Of a DNA stretch of 64,000 nt, positions 1 through 7,998 are shown in pieces. How positions within the stretch are numbered: the first letter of the stretch is position 1; every line of letters starts with the position of its first letter. The notes beneath the pieces were generated by a model, which was not told where the DNA came from, made no database searches, and was given only the letters and a program-made list of their open reading frames with translations. A program made the position numbers and the translations under genes. Origin of the DNA: Bacillus sp. F19 (GTDB taxonomy: Bacteria; Bacillota; Bacilli; Bacillales; Bacillaceae); contig CP085710.1 in the NCBI GenBank assembly GCA_023823795.1, positions 398,001 through 462,000 on the forward strand, read 5' to 3'.

Positions 1-486
1 CGAAAAAAAGATGCATTATTGAATAACATTAATCTCGTCATTGAAAAAGCTTTAGCACTAGGAATAGAGATTATTTTTATTAGAGATTTGGATGTTGCAG
101 AGGGGAAAGGGATTGGATTTGAGGTTCATTCAGAGATTCAAGTTCCACCATCTGCCAAGATCTTTGATAAAAAAGCTACCAATGCGTTTTTTGGAACACC
201 GCTCTTAAACGAATTAAAAGAAAATGCGATTAAGCATATCGTAATAATGGGGTGCAAATCAGAACATTGTATTGATACAGCTGTAAGAATGGGAACCGTT
301 AATGGTTTTGATGTAACATTAGTTGGTGACGGACATTCTACAACAGATTCTGATGTTCTGACCGCTGAACAAATCGTAAATCATCATAATAAAATTTTGC
401 ATGGCCACTACAATGTTGACCATTTTTCTGTTGTTCGAACTACTCAAGAAGATTTGTTTCAACCAATACATGACGATCACCGGTAA
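1..486 (+). CDS. Isochorismatase-family cysteine hydrolase, 5' end cut by window
   Basis: The reading frame is open from the first base, so the true start lies outside the window; the TTG at 19 is probably not the start. The visible 155 or so residues carry the family's C-terminal half. The stretch IVIMGCKSEHCIDTAVRMG matches the nucleophile region, where a G-x-x-x-x-x-C-V/I-x-x-TA pattern holds the catalytic Cys. The N-terminal Asp and Lys of the triad would be upstream. These enzymes hydrolyse amides or enol ethers in the cytoplasm; the substrate cannot be told from sequence. The family call is good, the specific function unknown. Confidence 0.75.
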   Translation, partial: RKKDALLNNINLVIEKALALGIEIIFIRDLDVAEGKGIGFEVHSEIQVPPSAKIFDKKATNAFFGTPLLNELKENAIKHIVIMGCKSEHCIDTAVRMGTVNGFDVTLVGDGHSTTDSDVLTAEQIVNHHNKILHGHYNVDHFSVVRTTQEDLFQPIHDDHR

Positions 487-532
487 ATTTCGATTTGCCC
501 GGGTTAATTCAGAAGCTATTAAAAACATTATT

Positions 533-566
533 GATCTTCAACAATCGGGCCATTTTCTGGAATAAC
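533..566. repeat. Copy of a dispersed ATCGGGC repeat
   Basis: The core CTTCAACAATCGGGCCATTT resembles segments at 5525-5562, 7703-7725, 9208-9240 and 32804-32835. All lie outside intact genes and share ATCGGG followed by a G/C-rich CGAT-like end. The rest of 487-812 holds no gene that I can support. Confidence 0.45.
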
Positions 567-812
567 GAATTGTGGAAAAGATGGAATTTTGAAATAATTG
601 GTATTAAGTATAAGGGCAGTTAAACGGAATAAACAGAGGTTCAAAGAAGTGTGATTCCTTAGGGTTTTACGCTTTTATTTATTGTGGTCAACTAATTAAT
701 AAGAAAACAATGGAATATAATGAGAAAAATTAACGATGGCTTATGCAATATAACGAAGTATTCAGGGGAAATATAAAATAATTTTAAGTCTCAAGACCTA
801 TTCTGAAATTAA

Positions 813-1334
813 CCTGGCAATACGTTGTCAGTCCGTTTGGTAAGAATCCGGCTTAAGACAGGTGAGATTGAGTACCTGATGACCAACTTGACATCGGAAG
901 AATTCGACACGAAGGAGATTTCCTGGTTATACAACCTTTGTTGGGGAACTGAAACCAACTACCACTACTTAAAGGAAAGCATGAAGATTACAAATATCTC
1001 AAGTAGTAAGGAAGAACTTATTAAGCAGGACATCTATAGTCAGATGTATGTTTTTAACCTTCTGCAAACTGTCCAAAATGAAGCTGAAGAAGAGATTGTT
1101 CAAGAGAATTATAAGCACAAAATGAAAATCAACATAAATATGGCGGTGGGGTATATAAAACGATACTTTATTGTCATTATGTTGAGGGAAGAGCCATCGG
1201 AACGGGAGCAGCTCTATAATCGATTGCACAACAAGATTCTCAAGGAAATAGTTCCTATTCGAAAGGGAAGGAAATATGAACGGACAACGAGTTCGAAAAA
1301 CAGGCATCACATAAACAAAAGGAAAGCCTTTTAA
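813..1334 (+). pseudogene. IS4-family transposase, C-terminal remnant
   Basis: A stop at 810-812 cuts the frame, leaving about 173 residues where IS4 transposases usually have 350-450. VRLVRIRLKTGEIEYLMTNL and WLYNLCWGTETNYHYLKES match the DDE-fold C-terminal part, including the Y/W-x-x-E-x-x-Y-x-x-LK motif with the third catalytic acid. The end is rich in Arg/Lys and has PIRKGRKYER, typical of this family. The N-terminal half with the first two Asp residues is missing, so it cannot be active. It marks an old insertion near the ABC exporter island. Confidence 0.75.
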
Positions 1335-1425
1335 TGGATAAGATAGAATAAAACAACTTAAAATCCGATTTAATGGAGAAAAATTCTCTCTTTTCGTGCT
1401 GCCTTAAAATTTTTTCCTTTAATCG

Positions 1426-1473
1426 AAAAAAAACTATGAATCACATTCCAACTGAAATGTAATCCATAGTTCC
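1426..1473 (-). terminator. Rho-independent terminator of the PadR/ABC operon
   Basis: Read on the minus strand, a hairpin with arms AACTATGGAT and ATTCATAGTT is followed directly by eight T residues. It lies about 80 bases past the stop of the carboxymuconolactone decarboxylase fragment and would end the whole minus-strand operon. Confidence 0.75.
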
Positions 1474-1550
1474 TTAAGTTAATGACATTGATTACCAAAG
1501 CGGTTTTGCTTCGGATTCTACTCTTTTACTGTCAATTATATCTATGGGCT

Positions 1551-1778
1551 TTATTCTTTTAATTTCTCCTCCTGCGAAAGAGCACTACCCGCTGTAAATT
1601 CTTCTAAAGTATGCATGGCAAACCTCGCGTTGGGATAAGTGTTCGAGCTGCCACCAATCACACCAGTTTTGAGGGTTTCCATGATTTCATCGATGGTTGC
1701 CCCGGCATTTAAGCAGCCTTCCATGTGAGAGCAAATGCATTCATCGCAGCGGCTGACTATTGATATGGCTAATCCCAT
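1551..1778 (-). pseudogene. Carboxymuconolactone decarboxylase/AhpD-like protein, N-terminally truncated
   Basis: The 75 residues start at MGLAISIVSRCDECICSH, which is the middle of the usual domain. The CxxC-x-x-H motif is present (CDECICSH), followed by the typical ATIDEIMETLKTGVIGGSS segment. Intact family members have another 30-40 residues before this. The fragment begins only 10 bases after the ABC permease stop, so the exporter genes seem to have been joined to a cut gene. It may still be translated, but a working peroxidase-like trimer is doubtful. Confidence 0.6.
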
Positions 1779-1788
1779 AATGGTGTAC

Positions 1789-2538
1789 TTACCCTAACTG
1801 GCGTTTAAATACTTTACTGGCGAAGAAGTAAGCGATGACCATGATGCCGACGCACCAGGCAAGCGCGATCCAGATACCGTTGCCAACAGACCCTTCATAC
1901 AAGAGGGCACGAATCGCATTCACGATTGAAGTCACGGGCTGGTTCTCAGCGAACGCACGGACAATTTTAGGCATGGTTTCGGTGGGGACAAAGGCCGAAC
2001 TGATGAACGGCAGGAAAATCAGCGGGTACGAGTAGGCTGTTGCCCCTTCCATAGACCCCGCTGTCAATCCGGGAATGACCGCCAGCCATGTCAGCGCCAG
2101 CGTAAACAGCCCGAGTATCCCAGCTACCGCGAGCCAATCCAGGATATCAGCGCTGGAACGGAAGCCCATCAAGAGCGCGACGAGGATAACCACCACGACA
2201 GTAAGCGCATTGGAAACAAGCGAGGTCAACACGTGAGCCCACAATACCGACGAGCGCTTGATGGGCATGGTAATGAAACGCGCCATCAGCCCGCTCTTTA
2301 CATCCGTAAACAGCCGCACGGAAGTGTAAGCGACGCCGGATGCGATAGCCATCAGCAAGATTCCCGGCAATAAATAATTGACGTAGTTGTCCGTGCCTGT
2401 CTCTATGGCGCCGCCAAATACGTAGACAAACAGCAGCAGCATCATAATCGGCGTAATCGCCACCGTGATAATCGTATCCGGGCTGCGCATGATGTTGCGC
2501 ATTAAACGCCCTAGTAATACCCCTGTTTTGCTTTTCAT
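1789..2538 (-). CDS. ABC-2 type permease, DrrB-like
   Basis: The 249-residue membrane protein has six hydrophobic segments and the ABC-2 pattern of DrrB-type drug exporters, with the N-terminal LLGRLMRNIMRSPDTII segment and the central LPGILLMAIASGVAYTSVRL helix. It would form the membrane pore for the ATPase encoded just upstream; the two genes are contiguous (ATPase stop at 2539-2541, ATG at 2538). Base composition is visibly richer in G and C than in the flanking genes, which suggests acquisition by transfer. The exported substrate is unknown; DrrAB relatives export anthracyclines and other lipophilic drugs. Confidence 0.85.
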   Translation of the reverse strand: MKSKTGVLLGRLMRNIMRSPDTIITVAITPIMMLLLFVYVFGGAIETGTDNYVNYLLPGILLMAIASGVAYTSVRLFTDVKSGLMARFITMPIKRSSVLWAHVLTSLVSNALTVVVVILVALLMGFRSSADILDWLAVAGILGLFTLALTWLAVIPGLTAGSMEGATAYSYPLIFLPFISSAFVPTETMPKIVRAFAENQPVTSIVNAIRALLYEGSVGNGIWIALAWCVGIMVIAYFFASKVFKRQLG

Positions 2539-3300
2539 TTACATCTCCTCCTTTTTGCCGATGATCGCGAGGAAAATTTCCTCCAATGTCGGCTGCTTCT
2601 CGATGTACTCCACTTTCGCTGGCGGGAACATCTTCTTGAGTTCGGTAAGGGTACCGGTCGTGATTATTTTTCCGCCATGCAGGATGGCGATACGGTCCGC
2701 CAGTTGTTCGGCTTCCTCCAGGTACTGGGTCGTCAGCAAGATGGTCGTGCCGCCGCCGGCAAGCTCCTTGACAGTATCCCAGACTTCAATCCGCGCTTCG
2801 GGGTCAAGCCCTGTCGTCGGTTCGTCGAGAAAAATGACTGCTGGCGTCCCGATCAGGCTCATGGCGATGTCAAGCCGGCGCTTCATCCCGCCGGAATATT
2901 TGTCCGCCCGGCGGTTGGCCGCATCGGTCAGGCTGAATCTTGCAAGCAGATTGTCGGCGACTTGAGCGGGATTGGAAACTCCCCGCAACTTGGCGATCAT
3001 CATCAGGTTTTCCCGCCCGGTGAGCATGCCGTCTAAAGCTGCGAACTGCCCTGTCAGGCTGATGCTCTGGCGAACATGATCCGGTTGACGCTGGACGTCA
3101 AAGCCGCAAATACCTACTTCGCCGCCATCGGCCTTCATCAGCGTCGAGAGGATGTTGACCGTTGTCGTCTTGCCCGCTCCATTTGAGCCCAGCAGTGCGA
3201 AAATTTCGCCACGCCGCACCTCAAAATCCACCCCCTTTAAGACTTCCTTGTCTTTAAAGGATTTTTTTAACCCTTTTACAGAAATCGCTGCATTGCTCAT
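2539..3300 (-). CDS. ABC transporter ATP-binding protein, DrrA-like
   Basis: A 253-residue nucleotide-binding subunit. It has Walker A GSNGAGKTT near residue 38, the signature YSGGMKRRLDIA, Walker B VIFLDEPTTGLD and the switch His region LLTTQYLEEAEQLADRI, with the Gln-for-His change (TTQ) common in DrrA-type proteins. It powers the DrrB-like permease that follows. The ribosome site AGGAGGAAAAAAG lies before ATG 3300. A PadR regulator and DUF1048 proteins lie upstream on the same strand, so the exporter is probably induced by a small molecule sensed by PadR. Confidence 0.9.
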   Translation of the reverse strand: MSNAAISVKGLKKSFKDKEVLKGVDFEVRRGEIFALLGSNGAGKTTTVNILSTLMKADGGEVGICGFDVQRQPDHVRQSISLTGQFAALDGMLTGRENLMMIAKLRGVSNPAQVADNLLARFSLTDAANRRADKYSGGMKRRLDIAMSLIGTPAVIFLDEPTTGLDPEARIEVWDTVKELAGGGTTILLTTQYLEEAEQLADRIAILHGGKIITTGTLTELKKMFPPAKVEYIEKQPTLEEIFLAIIGKKEEM

Positions 3301-3458
3301 ACTTTTTTCCTCCTTATAAAAAGCGCCTTGCGGAGCTAGATTGCCTATACTCTTCTATTTAGTCTGACTGATAATCTGTATAACTTATTACCGGGTTGAA
3401 AATATAACTGAATAGCGAAGGTGGCAATTCACATTTGTAACCAGCTATTCAGTCGGTA

Positions 3459-3812
3459 TTATCTATTGAATTTATTTTTTCCGAATCGCTTCATGATACT
3501 CTGATTCAAATCTTCACGATACTTGGCGACATAGGTTTTAGCGTTTGCCACTAGTTCGTCGGCAAAGGACGCCACGTCGTCCCCAGTGATTTCCAGCACT
3601 TGTCTGCCTTCCGCCGCACCGGCTTCGAACAACTCGATTAATTCATACTGAATGTGCAGCATATCCATCCCGCTGCCCGCTGAGAAATTCCACATGTAGT
3701 TTTGAATTTTCTTAAATACAAACTGGTAGTTCTCTGGCAGGGCTTCCACCCGTGCCATCATCATCTTGTACTCTTTTTTATCACCAATCATTTTTTTGAA
3801 CATTTCCATCAT
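3459..3812 (-). CDS. DUF1048 protein, duplicate copy
   Basis: The 117-residue helical protein has DUF1048 features: the Met/Lys-rich start MMEMFKKMIGDKKEYKMMM, the central YMWNFSAGSGMD and a Glu/Asp-rich C-terminal half ending in a basic tail. DUF1048 genes commonly sit beside PadR genes in Firmicutes; no biochemical role is established. It differs from the copy at 4143-4493 at only a few positions (for example Asn/Asp near residue 28, Ile/Met near 55) and in its last residues. The start is fixed by AGGAGGAAAAATAAC before ATG 3812. It is transcribed toward the ABC genes. Confidence 0.8.
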   Translation of the reverse strand: MMEMFKKMIGDKKEYKMMMARVEALPENYQFVFKKIQNYMWNFSAGSGMDMLHIQYELIELFEAGAAEGRQVLEITGDDVASFADELVANAKTYVAKYREDLNQSIMKRFGKNKFNR

Positions 3813-3908
3813 GTTATTTTTCCTCCTTTTTTATAAAGCTGAACAAGACACTCCAAAAACTACGGAATATCTTATGAAGCTAGATTGATTTCAAGACGTT
3901 GATTTTTG

Positions 3909-4017
3909 ATGCAAGGCCGCTTGCGAGATCCGGAAATTACGGAGTTTTGTCTGATAAGCGAGCGGGTTGCTCGCGTTCAGACAAAGCGGAGTAATTATCC
4001 GGTCGAGCGCCTTGCGG
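3909..4017. repeat. Long imperfect hairpin at the duplication junction
   Basis: The left part (GCAAGGCCGCTTGCGAGATC, then AATTACGGAGTTTTGTCTGA) pairs with the right part, whose reverse complement reads GCAAGGCGCTCGACCGGATA and then ATTACTCCGCTTTGTCTGAA. The loop is near 3958-3972. Arms of roughly 50 bases with few mismatches resemble a MITE or an intergenic repeat. The right arm end (GCGCCTTGCGGAGC) is also the first sequence of the first duplicate at 3323, so the element probably took part in the duplication. Confidence 0.65.
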
Positions 4018-4142
4018 AGCTAGATTGCCTATACTCTTCTATTTAGTCTGACTGATAATCTGTATAACTTATTACCAGGTTGAAAATATAACTGAATAGC
4101 GAAGGTGGCAATTCACATTTGTAACCAGCTATTCAGTCGGTA

Positions 4143-4493
4143 TTATCTATTGTTATTTTTTCCCAATCGCTTCGTGATACTCTGATTCAAATCTTCACGA
4201 TACTTGGCGACATAGGTTTTAGCGTTTGCCACTAGTTCGTCGGCAAAGGACGCCACGTCGTCCCCAGTGATTTCCAGCACTTGTCTGCCTTCCGCCGCAC
4301 CGGCTTCGAACAACTCGATTAATTCATACTGCATGTGCAGCATATCCATCCCGCTGCCCGCTGAGAAATTCCACATGTAGTTTTGAATTTTCTTAAATAC
4401 AAACTGGTAGTCCTCTGGCAGGGCTTCAACCCGTGCCATCATCATCTTGTATTCTTTTTTATCACCAATCATTTTTTTGAACATTTCCATCAT
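4143..4493 (-). CDS. DUF1048 protein, padR-proximal copy
   Basis: At 116 residues it is almost identical to the protein at 3459-3812, with the same Met/Lys-rich N terminus and YMWNFSAGSGMD core. It lies directly downstream of padR on the minus strand, about 70 bases away, with a strong AGGAGG-type ribosome site. This copy keeps the original position next to padR, so it is probably the ancestral one. Family function is unknown; the padR-DUF1048-ABC order suggests a role in response to the compound the exporter handles. Confidence 0.82.
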   Translation of the reverse strand: MMEMFKKMIGDKKEYKMMMARVEALPEDYQFVFKKIQNYMWNFSAGSGMDMLHMQYELIELFEAGAAEGRQVLEITGDDVASFADELVANAKTYVAKYREDLNQSITKRLGKNNNR

Positions 4494-4564
4494 GTTATTT
4501 TTCCTCCTTTTTTATAAAGCTGAACAAGACACTCCAAAAATATCGTACGGAATATCTTATGAAG

Positions 4565-4885
4565 CTAGATTGACTTCAAGACGTTGATTTTTGATGATAC
4601 AAAATCCCATTTTTTCCAAAACAATTCAAGTTCCTGGCGGCCAGCCTCATTAAGTGAGTAAAACTTGCGGGGCGGCCCCATATCTGACGGTTTCTTTTCT
4701 ATGTTCACCAGTTTTTTCTTTTCTAATCGCACGAGGATGGTGTAGACCGTCCCTTCCACGACTTCAGTAAACCCAAGCTCGTTCAGGCGGCGGGTAATCT
4801 CGTAGCCATAGGTTTCATGGCGGCTGATGATTTCCAGCACGCAGCCTTCCAGCGAACCCTTCAGCATTTCAGTTAAATTTTCCAT
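4565..4885 (-). CDS. PadR-family transcriptional regulator
   Basis: The 106-residue protein is a PadR winged helix. LKGSLEGCVLEIISRHETYGYEITRRLNELGF is the classic N-terminal helix-turn-helix region (about residues 9-40), followed by EGTVYTILVRLEKKKLV (recognition helix) and the wing with PRKFYSLNEAGRQELELF. Short PadR proteins repress exporters and are released by lipophilic ligands. The ribosome site is GAGGAGGCTCTGAAC before ATG 4885. Tandem sigma-A promoters and palindromes upstream suggest autoregulation of padR, DUF1048 and the ABC genes. Confidence 0.9.
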   Translation of the reverse strand: MENLTEMLKGSLEGCVLEIISRHETYGYEITRRLNELGFTEVVEGTVYTILVRLEKKKLVNIEKKPSDMGPPRKFYSLNEAGRQELELFWKKWDFVSSKINVLKSI

Positions 4886-4919
4886 GTTCAGAGCCTCCTC
4901 TATTTTGTCTGACTTATAT

Positions 4920-4984
4920 TCAGTACAACTTAGTACTGAGGGGAATTTTTACTTAATAGCTTTTGGGAAATCATGCTATTAAGT
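4920..4984 (-). promoter_or_regulatory. Two palindromes upstream of padR, probable PadR operators
   Basis: TCAGTAC-N6-GTACTGA at 4920-4939 is a perfect 7+7 inverted repeat. ACTTAATAGC...GCTATTAAGT at 4951-4984 is a perfect 10+10 inverted repeat. Both lie between the padR start and its promoters. A variant, ACTGAATAGC...GCTATTCAGT, occurs after each DUF1048 gene (3408-3456 and 4094-4139), which is upstream of the ABC genes. Assigning them to PadR is an inference. Confidence 0.5.
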
Positions 4985-5002
4985 ATTGCTTATTACATGT
5001 AC

Positions 5003-5031
5003 ATTGTATCACCGAGTAGCAGAGGTGTCAA
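5003..5031 (-). promoter_or_regulatory. Sigma-A promoter P1 of the padR operon
   Basis: On the minus strand TTGACA (5026-5031), 17 bases, then TACAAT (5003-5008). The hexamers and spacing are near consensus. Transcription would start around 4995 and run into padR. Confidence 0.75.
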
Positions 5032-5106
5032 CTATTTTTCTTAAAAATATTTTTGCAACCTAACTATTCAGTGGTGTCGGTATCCAGTGTGACCTACTAC
5101 AGGTAT

Positions 5107-5135
5107 ATCGTAACACGTAGTAGATAGACTGTCAA
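5107..5135 (-). promoter_or_regulatory. Sigma-A promoter P2 of the padR operon
   Basis: On the minus strand TTGACA (5130-5135), 17 bases, then TACGAT (5107-5112). The surrounding 85 or so bases are a diverged direct repeat of the P1 segment, both containing GTCAACT followed by TTTTC and AAATATTTTT, so the promoter region itself was duplicated. Confidence 0.6.
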
Positions 5136-5214
5136 CTGGATTTTCTAAATATTTTTAAAACCAGCTATCCCCATTGGATACAGCCGATTTTCTTTATGGA
5201 GCTTTTACTTCCTC

Positions 5215-5349
5215 CTATGCTTCTTTCAAAATGATTACACCGCGGATCATTCCCATCCAGCAGCTGTACATGTAGGTTCCCGGTTTCTCTGGTGTGAAAA
5301 CGATGAGGTTTTCTCCTACTTCCAGTGACCAATTCCTTCCGAAGAAATG
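5215..5349 (-). pseudogene. Cupredoxin-like protein, C-terminal fragment
   Basis: On the minus strand a stop at 5215-5217 ends a frame reading VGENLIVFTPEKPGTYMYSC and then WMGMIRGVIILKEA. This is the C-terminal beta strand and Cys-loop of a cupredoxin (plastocyanin-like) domain, with a Cys and Met as copper ligands. The frame is closed by a stop just before 5349, so only about 44 residues remain. It is a relic of a lost copper-binding protein gene. The rest of 5136-5740 shows no further gene. Confidence 0.6.
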
Positions 5350-5524
5350 TTAAAGAGTATTCCCGAAATGAAAGAAGAACTTCGTAGACCTATGTTCTTA
5401 ATAATCTCAGCAGAAAAGTAAATGTTTATTATGCGTTCCTGCAAGATGTGGGGACGTTTTTCTTTTTTGGTTTACGGGAGCTTTAGTAAAATAACTGAGG
5501 ATTATTAATGTAACTCCTTCGTGT

Positions 5525-5562
5525 TCTTCACTTTTCCACTATCGGGCGCGATTATGTAATAA
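5525..5562. repeat. Copy of the dispersed ATCGGGCGCGAT repeat
   Basis: The segment TTTTCCACTATCGGGCGCGA and the following TTATGTAATAAC match the repeat seen at 533, 7703, 9208 and 32804. Confidence 0.5.
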
Positions 5563-5740
5563 CACTTTGATTTAAACGACTTTATTGTCATATTTTAAGT
5601 GCATTGAAGTATTTTTTATCAAAAATCAAACAACTTTATTTTAGCCCCGTCCTAAAATCAGAACGGGGTTATACGTGTTTGTGATTTTAAAACTAAATAA
5701 CTTTTTTGTCGCTATACACATAAGAACGAATAACGGGTGA

Positions 5741-5784
5741 TTTACAAACATTAACCAAATTTACAAATATTAACCTAATTTAAA
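5741..5784 (+). promoter_or_regulatory. PhoP-box-like direct repeats upstream of a secreted phosphoesterase
   Basis: Five TT(T/A)A(C/A)(A/C) hexamers follow each other at about 10-base steps: TTTACA 5741, TTAACC 5751, TTTACA 5760, TTAACC 5770 and TTTAAA 5779. A possible -10 box TACACT lies at 5807-5812. Direct TT(A/T/C)ACA repeats at 10-11 bases are the known PhoP site in Bacillus. The downstream gene fits a phosphate-starvation role. Confidence 0.55.
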
Positions 5785-5846
5785 AACGAAATTAATAAGT
5801 TGCTGATACACTATTGTTGGCTTAATTAAAAAGGAGGAAACGGTTT

Positions 5847-7652
5847 ATGGGAATGAAAAATGCAATAATAGGTTTATCGATCATTTGTATGATGATTCCA
5901 AGTTTTGTTGCACCTACAGAGGCTTCGGGTTCTGCAACCCAGAAAGAAAAGGATAGTATTGCAGCAGATTGGAAACTTTCAATAGAACATGTGAAAGCCG
6001 GTTCAATTGAAAACGGGAATTTAATTATTGAAGATGCAAGTAAAAATGGGAATGATTTAGAGTTAGTGACGATTGGAGATAAATCATCACCAGAATTAGA
6101 CAATATAATAAAGTGGTCTGAAGAAGATTATTATGATCAAGAAAATGTTGACAGCTTACAATTTGCTAATTATAAAAATGCTCCTGTAGGAAGATATTTC
6201 AAAACAATTAAAGATGCACCTATTAATACGGAACAATTTAAAAATGGATTTACAATAGAAGCTATTTTTAAATTACCAAGTAATTTCAATTATCGTTTAC
6301 ATAGCTGGATGGGAATGCTGACTAGACAAGGGCAGGCTGCTGACCTTGGCAAGATAGAAGGCGAGAAAGAAATACTTACTACATTATCTATATCTAACGC
6401 TCAAGAAGTCCAATGGACAAGCCATTCAACTAATCTAAACTATAATGTGACCAACTGGTCTCGTTCTTTAAATAGTGATGAATGGTACCATTTGGCGGTA
6501 GTTAATGACGGGCAAACGACGACTTTAACAGTGAATAGTGTCAGCGATTACGGAAAATCAGAAGTAGTGAAAGGCATTGCATCTGTAGAGGGTAAAGGCT
6601 GGAACATTGGTGCTTCTGAGTGGGCAAATGAATTAGATTCACTTTTTGCAGGTAACATCCAAGAAATAAGAATTGCTAATGAGGCTTTGAATGAAAAAGA
6701 ATGGCTTATTCAAGATGCTCGTGATGATCAACAAGTTGAAGGAACAAACGATAAAATTCCATTCCTAACAGATAAAAATAATTATAATTTTCTTTTTGTT
6801 CCAGATACGCAGAAATATTCAAATCTCAATCCGGAGATTTTTAACAGCCAAATGAAATGGATTGCTAATAACAGCAAAAAGAATCAAATTGTAATGAACG
6901 CATTTGTCGGAGACATTGTTGATTGGGATACAGAATTACAATGGAACAATTCTCTCGAAGCCATTTCCTATTTAGATAAAAAAGACACTCCATATATGAT
7001 TACTGCAGGGAATCATGATTATGCGAGTGGAGACCCTTTCCTAACATATTATGGACCAGAACGATTTAAGAATAAAGAGTACTATAATGGAAGTTCTCCT
7101 TCTGGATATGGGTCTTATGCAATAGTTAAGGCGGGGAGCTACGAATATTTATTCTTAATGGTTGATATGAAAAACTTAGAAAAAGACTTGGAATGGTCAA
7201 AAAGTGTTTTGAATCAACATAAAAATAGACCGACTATTATCGTTTCCCACGATATTATATATCCTGACTATGAAAATAATAAACCTATTGCCGTAGATTC
7301 GGATAACGGTCGCCTGATTTGGGATGAACTTGTAAATGATCACAATCAAGTGTTTATGACAGTTAACGGACATTATACGGGTGCAGTTCACAGAGTTAAA
7401 CAGAACGCTGCAGGAAACGATGTCATTCAAATGCTTATCGATTACCAGGGAAGTTACAGAGGAGGAAATGGCTGGCTCAGACTTGTGGAATTTGATGAAA
7501 AGAAAAACAAAATGTTTTTCCGTACTTACTCTCCATTTATAGATGAAATGTCAAACAAAGAAAGAACGTATGCTGATTTCAAATATTTAACAGATAAACA
7601 AAATCTATTTGAATTGGATTTTAATTTTAAACAGAGATTTAACATGAATTAA
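5847..7652 (+). CDS. Secreted LamG-domain metallophosphoesterase
   Basis: The 601-residue protein opens with a signal peptide (about residues 1-27, cleavage near PTEASG). Residues of about 30-290 look like a LamG/concanavalin-type fold, with YHLAVVNDGQTTTLTVN and GWNIGASEWANELDSLFAGN. The C-terminal half is a calcineurin-like phosphoesterase: FVPDTQ, FVGDIVDW, TAGNHDYASGD, IIVSHDIIYP and VNGHYTGAVHR supply the metal ligands Asp, Asp, Asn-His, His and the final GH-x-x. It would act outside the cell on phosphate esters, possibly on a carbohydrate- or wall-linked substrate. AAGGAGG precedes the ATG at good spacing. PhoP-like repeats upstream suggest induction on phosphate starvation. Confidence 0.85.
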   Translation: MGMKNAIIGLSIICMMIPSFVAPTEASGSATQKEKDSIAADWKLSIEHVKAGSIENGNLIIEDASKNGNDLELVTIGDKSSPELDNIIKWSEEDYYDQENVDSLQFANYKNAPVGRYFKTIKDAPINTEQFKNGFTIEAIFKLPSNFNYRLHSWMGMLTRQGQAADLGKIEGEKEILTTLSISNAQEVQWTSHSTNLNYNVTNWSRSLNSDEWYHLAVVNDGQTTTLTVNSVSDYGKSEVVKGIASVEGKGWNIGASEWANELDSLFAGNIQEIRIANEALNEKEWLIQDARDDQQVEGTNDKIPFLTDKNNYNFLFVPDTQKYSNLNPEIFNSQMKWIANNSKKNQIVMNAFVGDIVDWDTELQWNNSLEAISYLDKKDTPYMITAGNHDYASGDPFLTYYGPERFKNKEYYNGSSPSGYGSYAIVKAGSYEYLFLMVDMKNLEKDLEWSKSVLNQHKNRPTIIVSHDIIYPDYENNKPIAVDSDNGRLIWDELVNDHNQVFMTVNGHYTGAVHRVKQNAAGNDVIQMLIDYQGSYRGGNGWLRLVEFDEKKNKMFFRTYSPFIDEMSNKERTYADFKYLTDKQNLFELDFNFKQRFNMN

Positions 7653-7702
7653 CAATAAGGATTAAGCAGGTCCCACCAGCCTCACTCAGCCTTTAATAAA
7701 AT

Positions 7703-7742
7703 TGTCGATCGGGCGCGTTTATTTAAGAACGCGTCTTTTTCG
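7703..7742 (+). terminator. Terminator of the phosphoesterase gene, in a dispersed repeat copy
   Basis: CGCGTT at 7714-7719 pairs with AACGCG at 7728-7733, followed by TCTTTTT. The left side, TCGATCGGGCGCGTTT, is also a member of the ATCGGGCGCG repeat family. Confidence 0.6.
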
Positions 7743-7814
7743 TGTATAGGGCCATATAATGGAATAACTTCTTGTAAAAAATATGGTAATTTGAAATAGT
7801 TGTTATTAAGCTAA

Positions 7815-7994
7815 AGGGAAGATTACTACAGCAAGAATCAACTTTATGTATATGGTTATTGGACCATTGAAGCATTCGACTGCGTATTACGATACGAAAC
7901 ACCTCAGATTGGAATGTGGTTGGATTCATCTGAATTAACGCCTGAAGAGACTGTGTTTGAAATTTTAACGAAATTACATGAAAGTAGGGGGTGA
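7815..7994 (+). pseudogene. 3' fragment of an AAA/adenylate-kinase-like gene
   Basis: A frame bounded by a stop at 7812 and ending in TGA at 7992-7994 reads YVYGYWTIEAFDCVLRYETP and then QIGMWLDSSELTPEETVFEI. This resembles the C-terminal end of small P-loop kinase-like proteins (Arg-Tyr-x-Thr-Pro-Gln-x-Gly-x-Trp-Leu-Asp). No P-loop remains upstream. The stop sits five bases before the GC-rich gene start, so the foreign gene probably landed at or replaced the 5' part of this gene. The family call is tentative. Confidence 0.4.
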
Positions 7995-7998
7995 CGAC

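Larger units (their letters stand above)
3322..4596. repeat. Tandem segmental duplication, units 3322-3911 and 4006-4596
   Basis: The two units of about 590 bases are nearly identical, with only scattered substitutions and small indels. Each holds a complete DUF1048 gene, its downstream hairpin and, at the right end, the last codons and stop of padR. The unit spacing is about 684 bases. The 94 bases between the units form part of a long imperfect hairpin. Confidence 0.9.

Noticed and set aside
470-565. 31-codon ORF overlapping the end of the isochorismatase-like gene
   Set aside because: It overlaps the dispersed repeat, has no ribosome site and no family similarity.
5341-5421. Plus-strand frame MLKSIPEMKEELRRPMF ending in TAA
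   Set aside because: Too short and without a start or recognisable family; it could be a worn gene tail, but nothing supports it.
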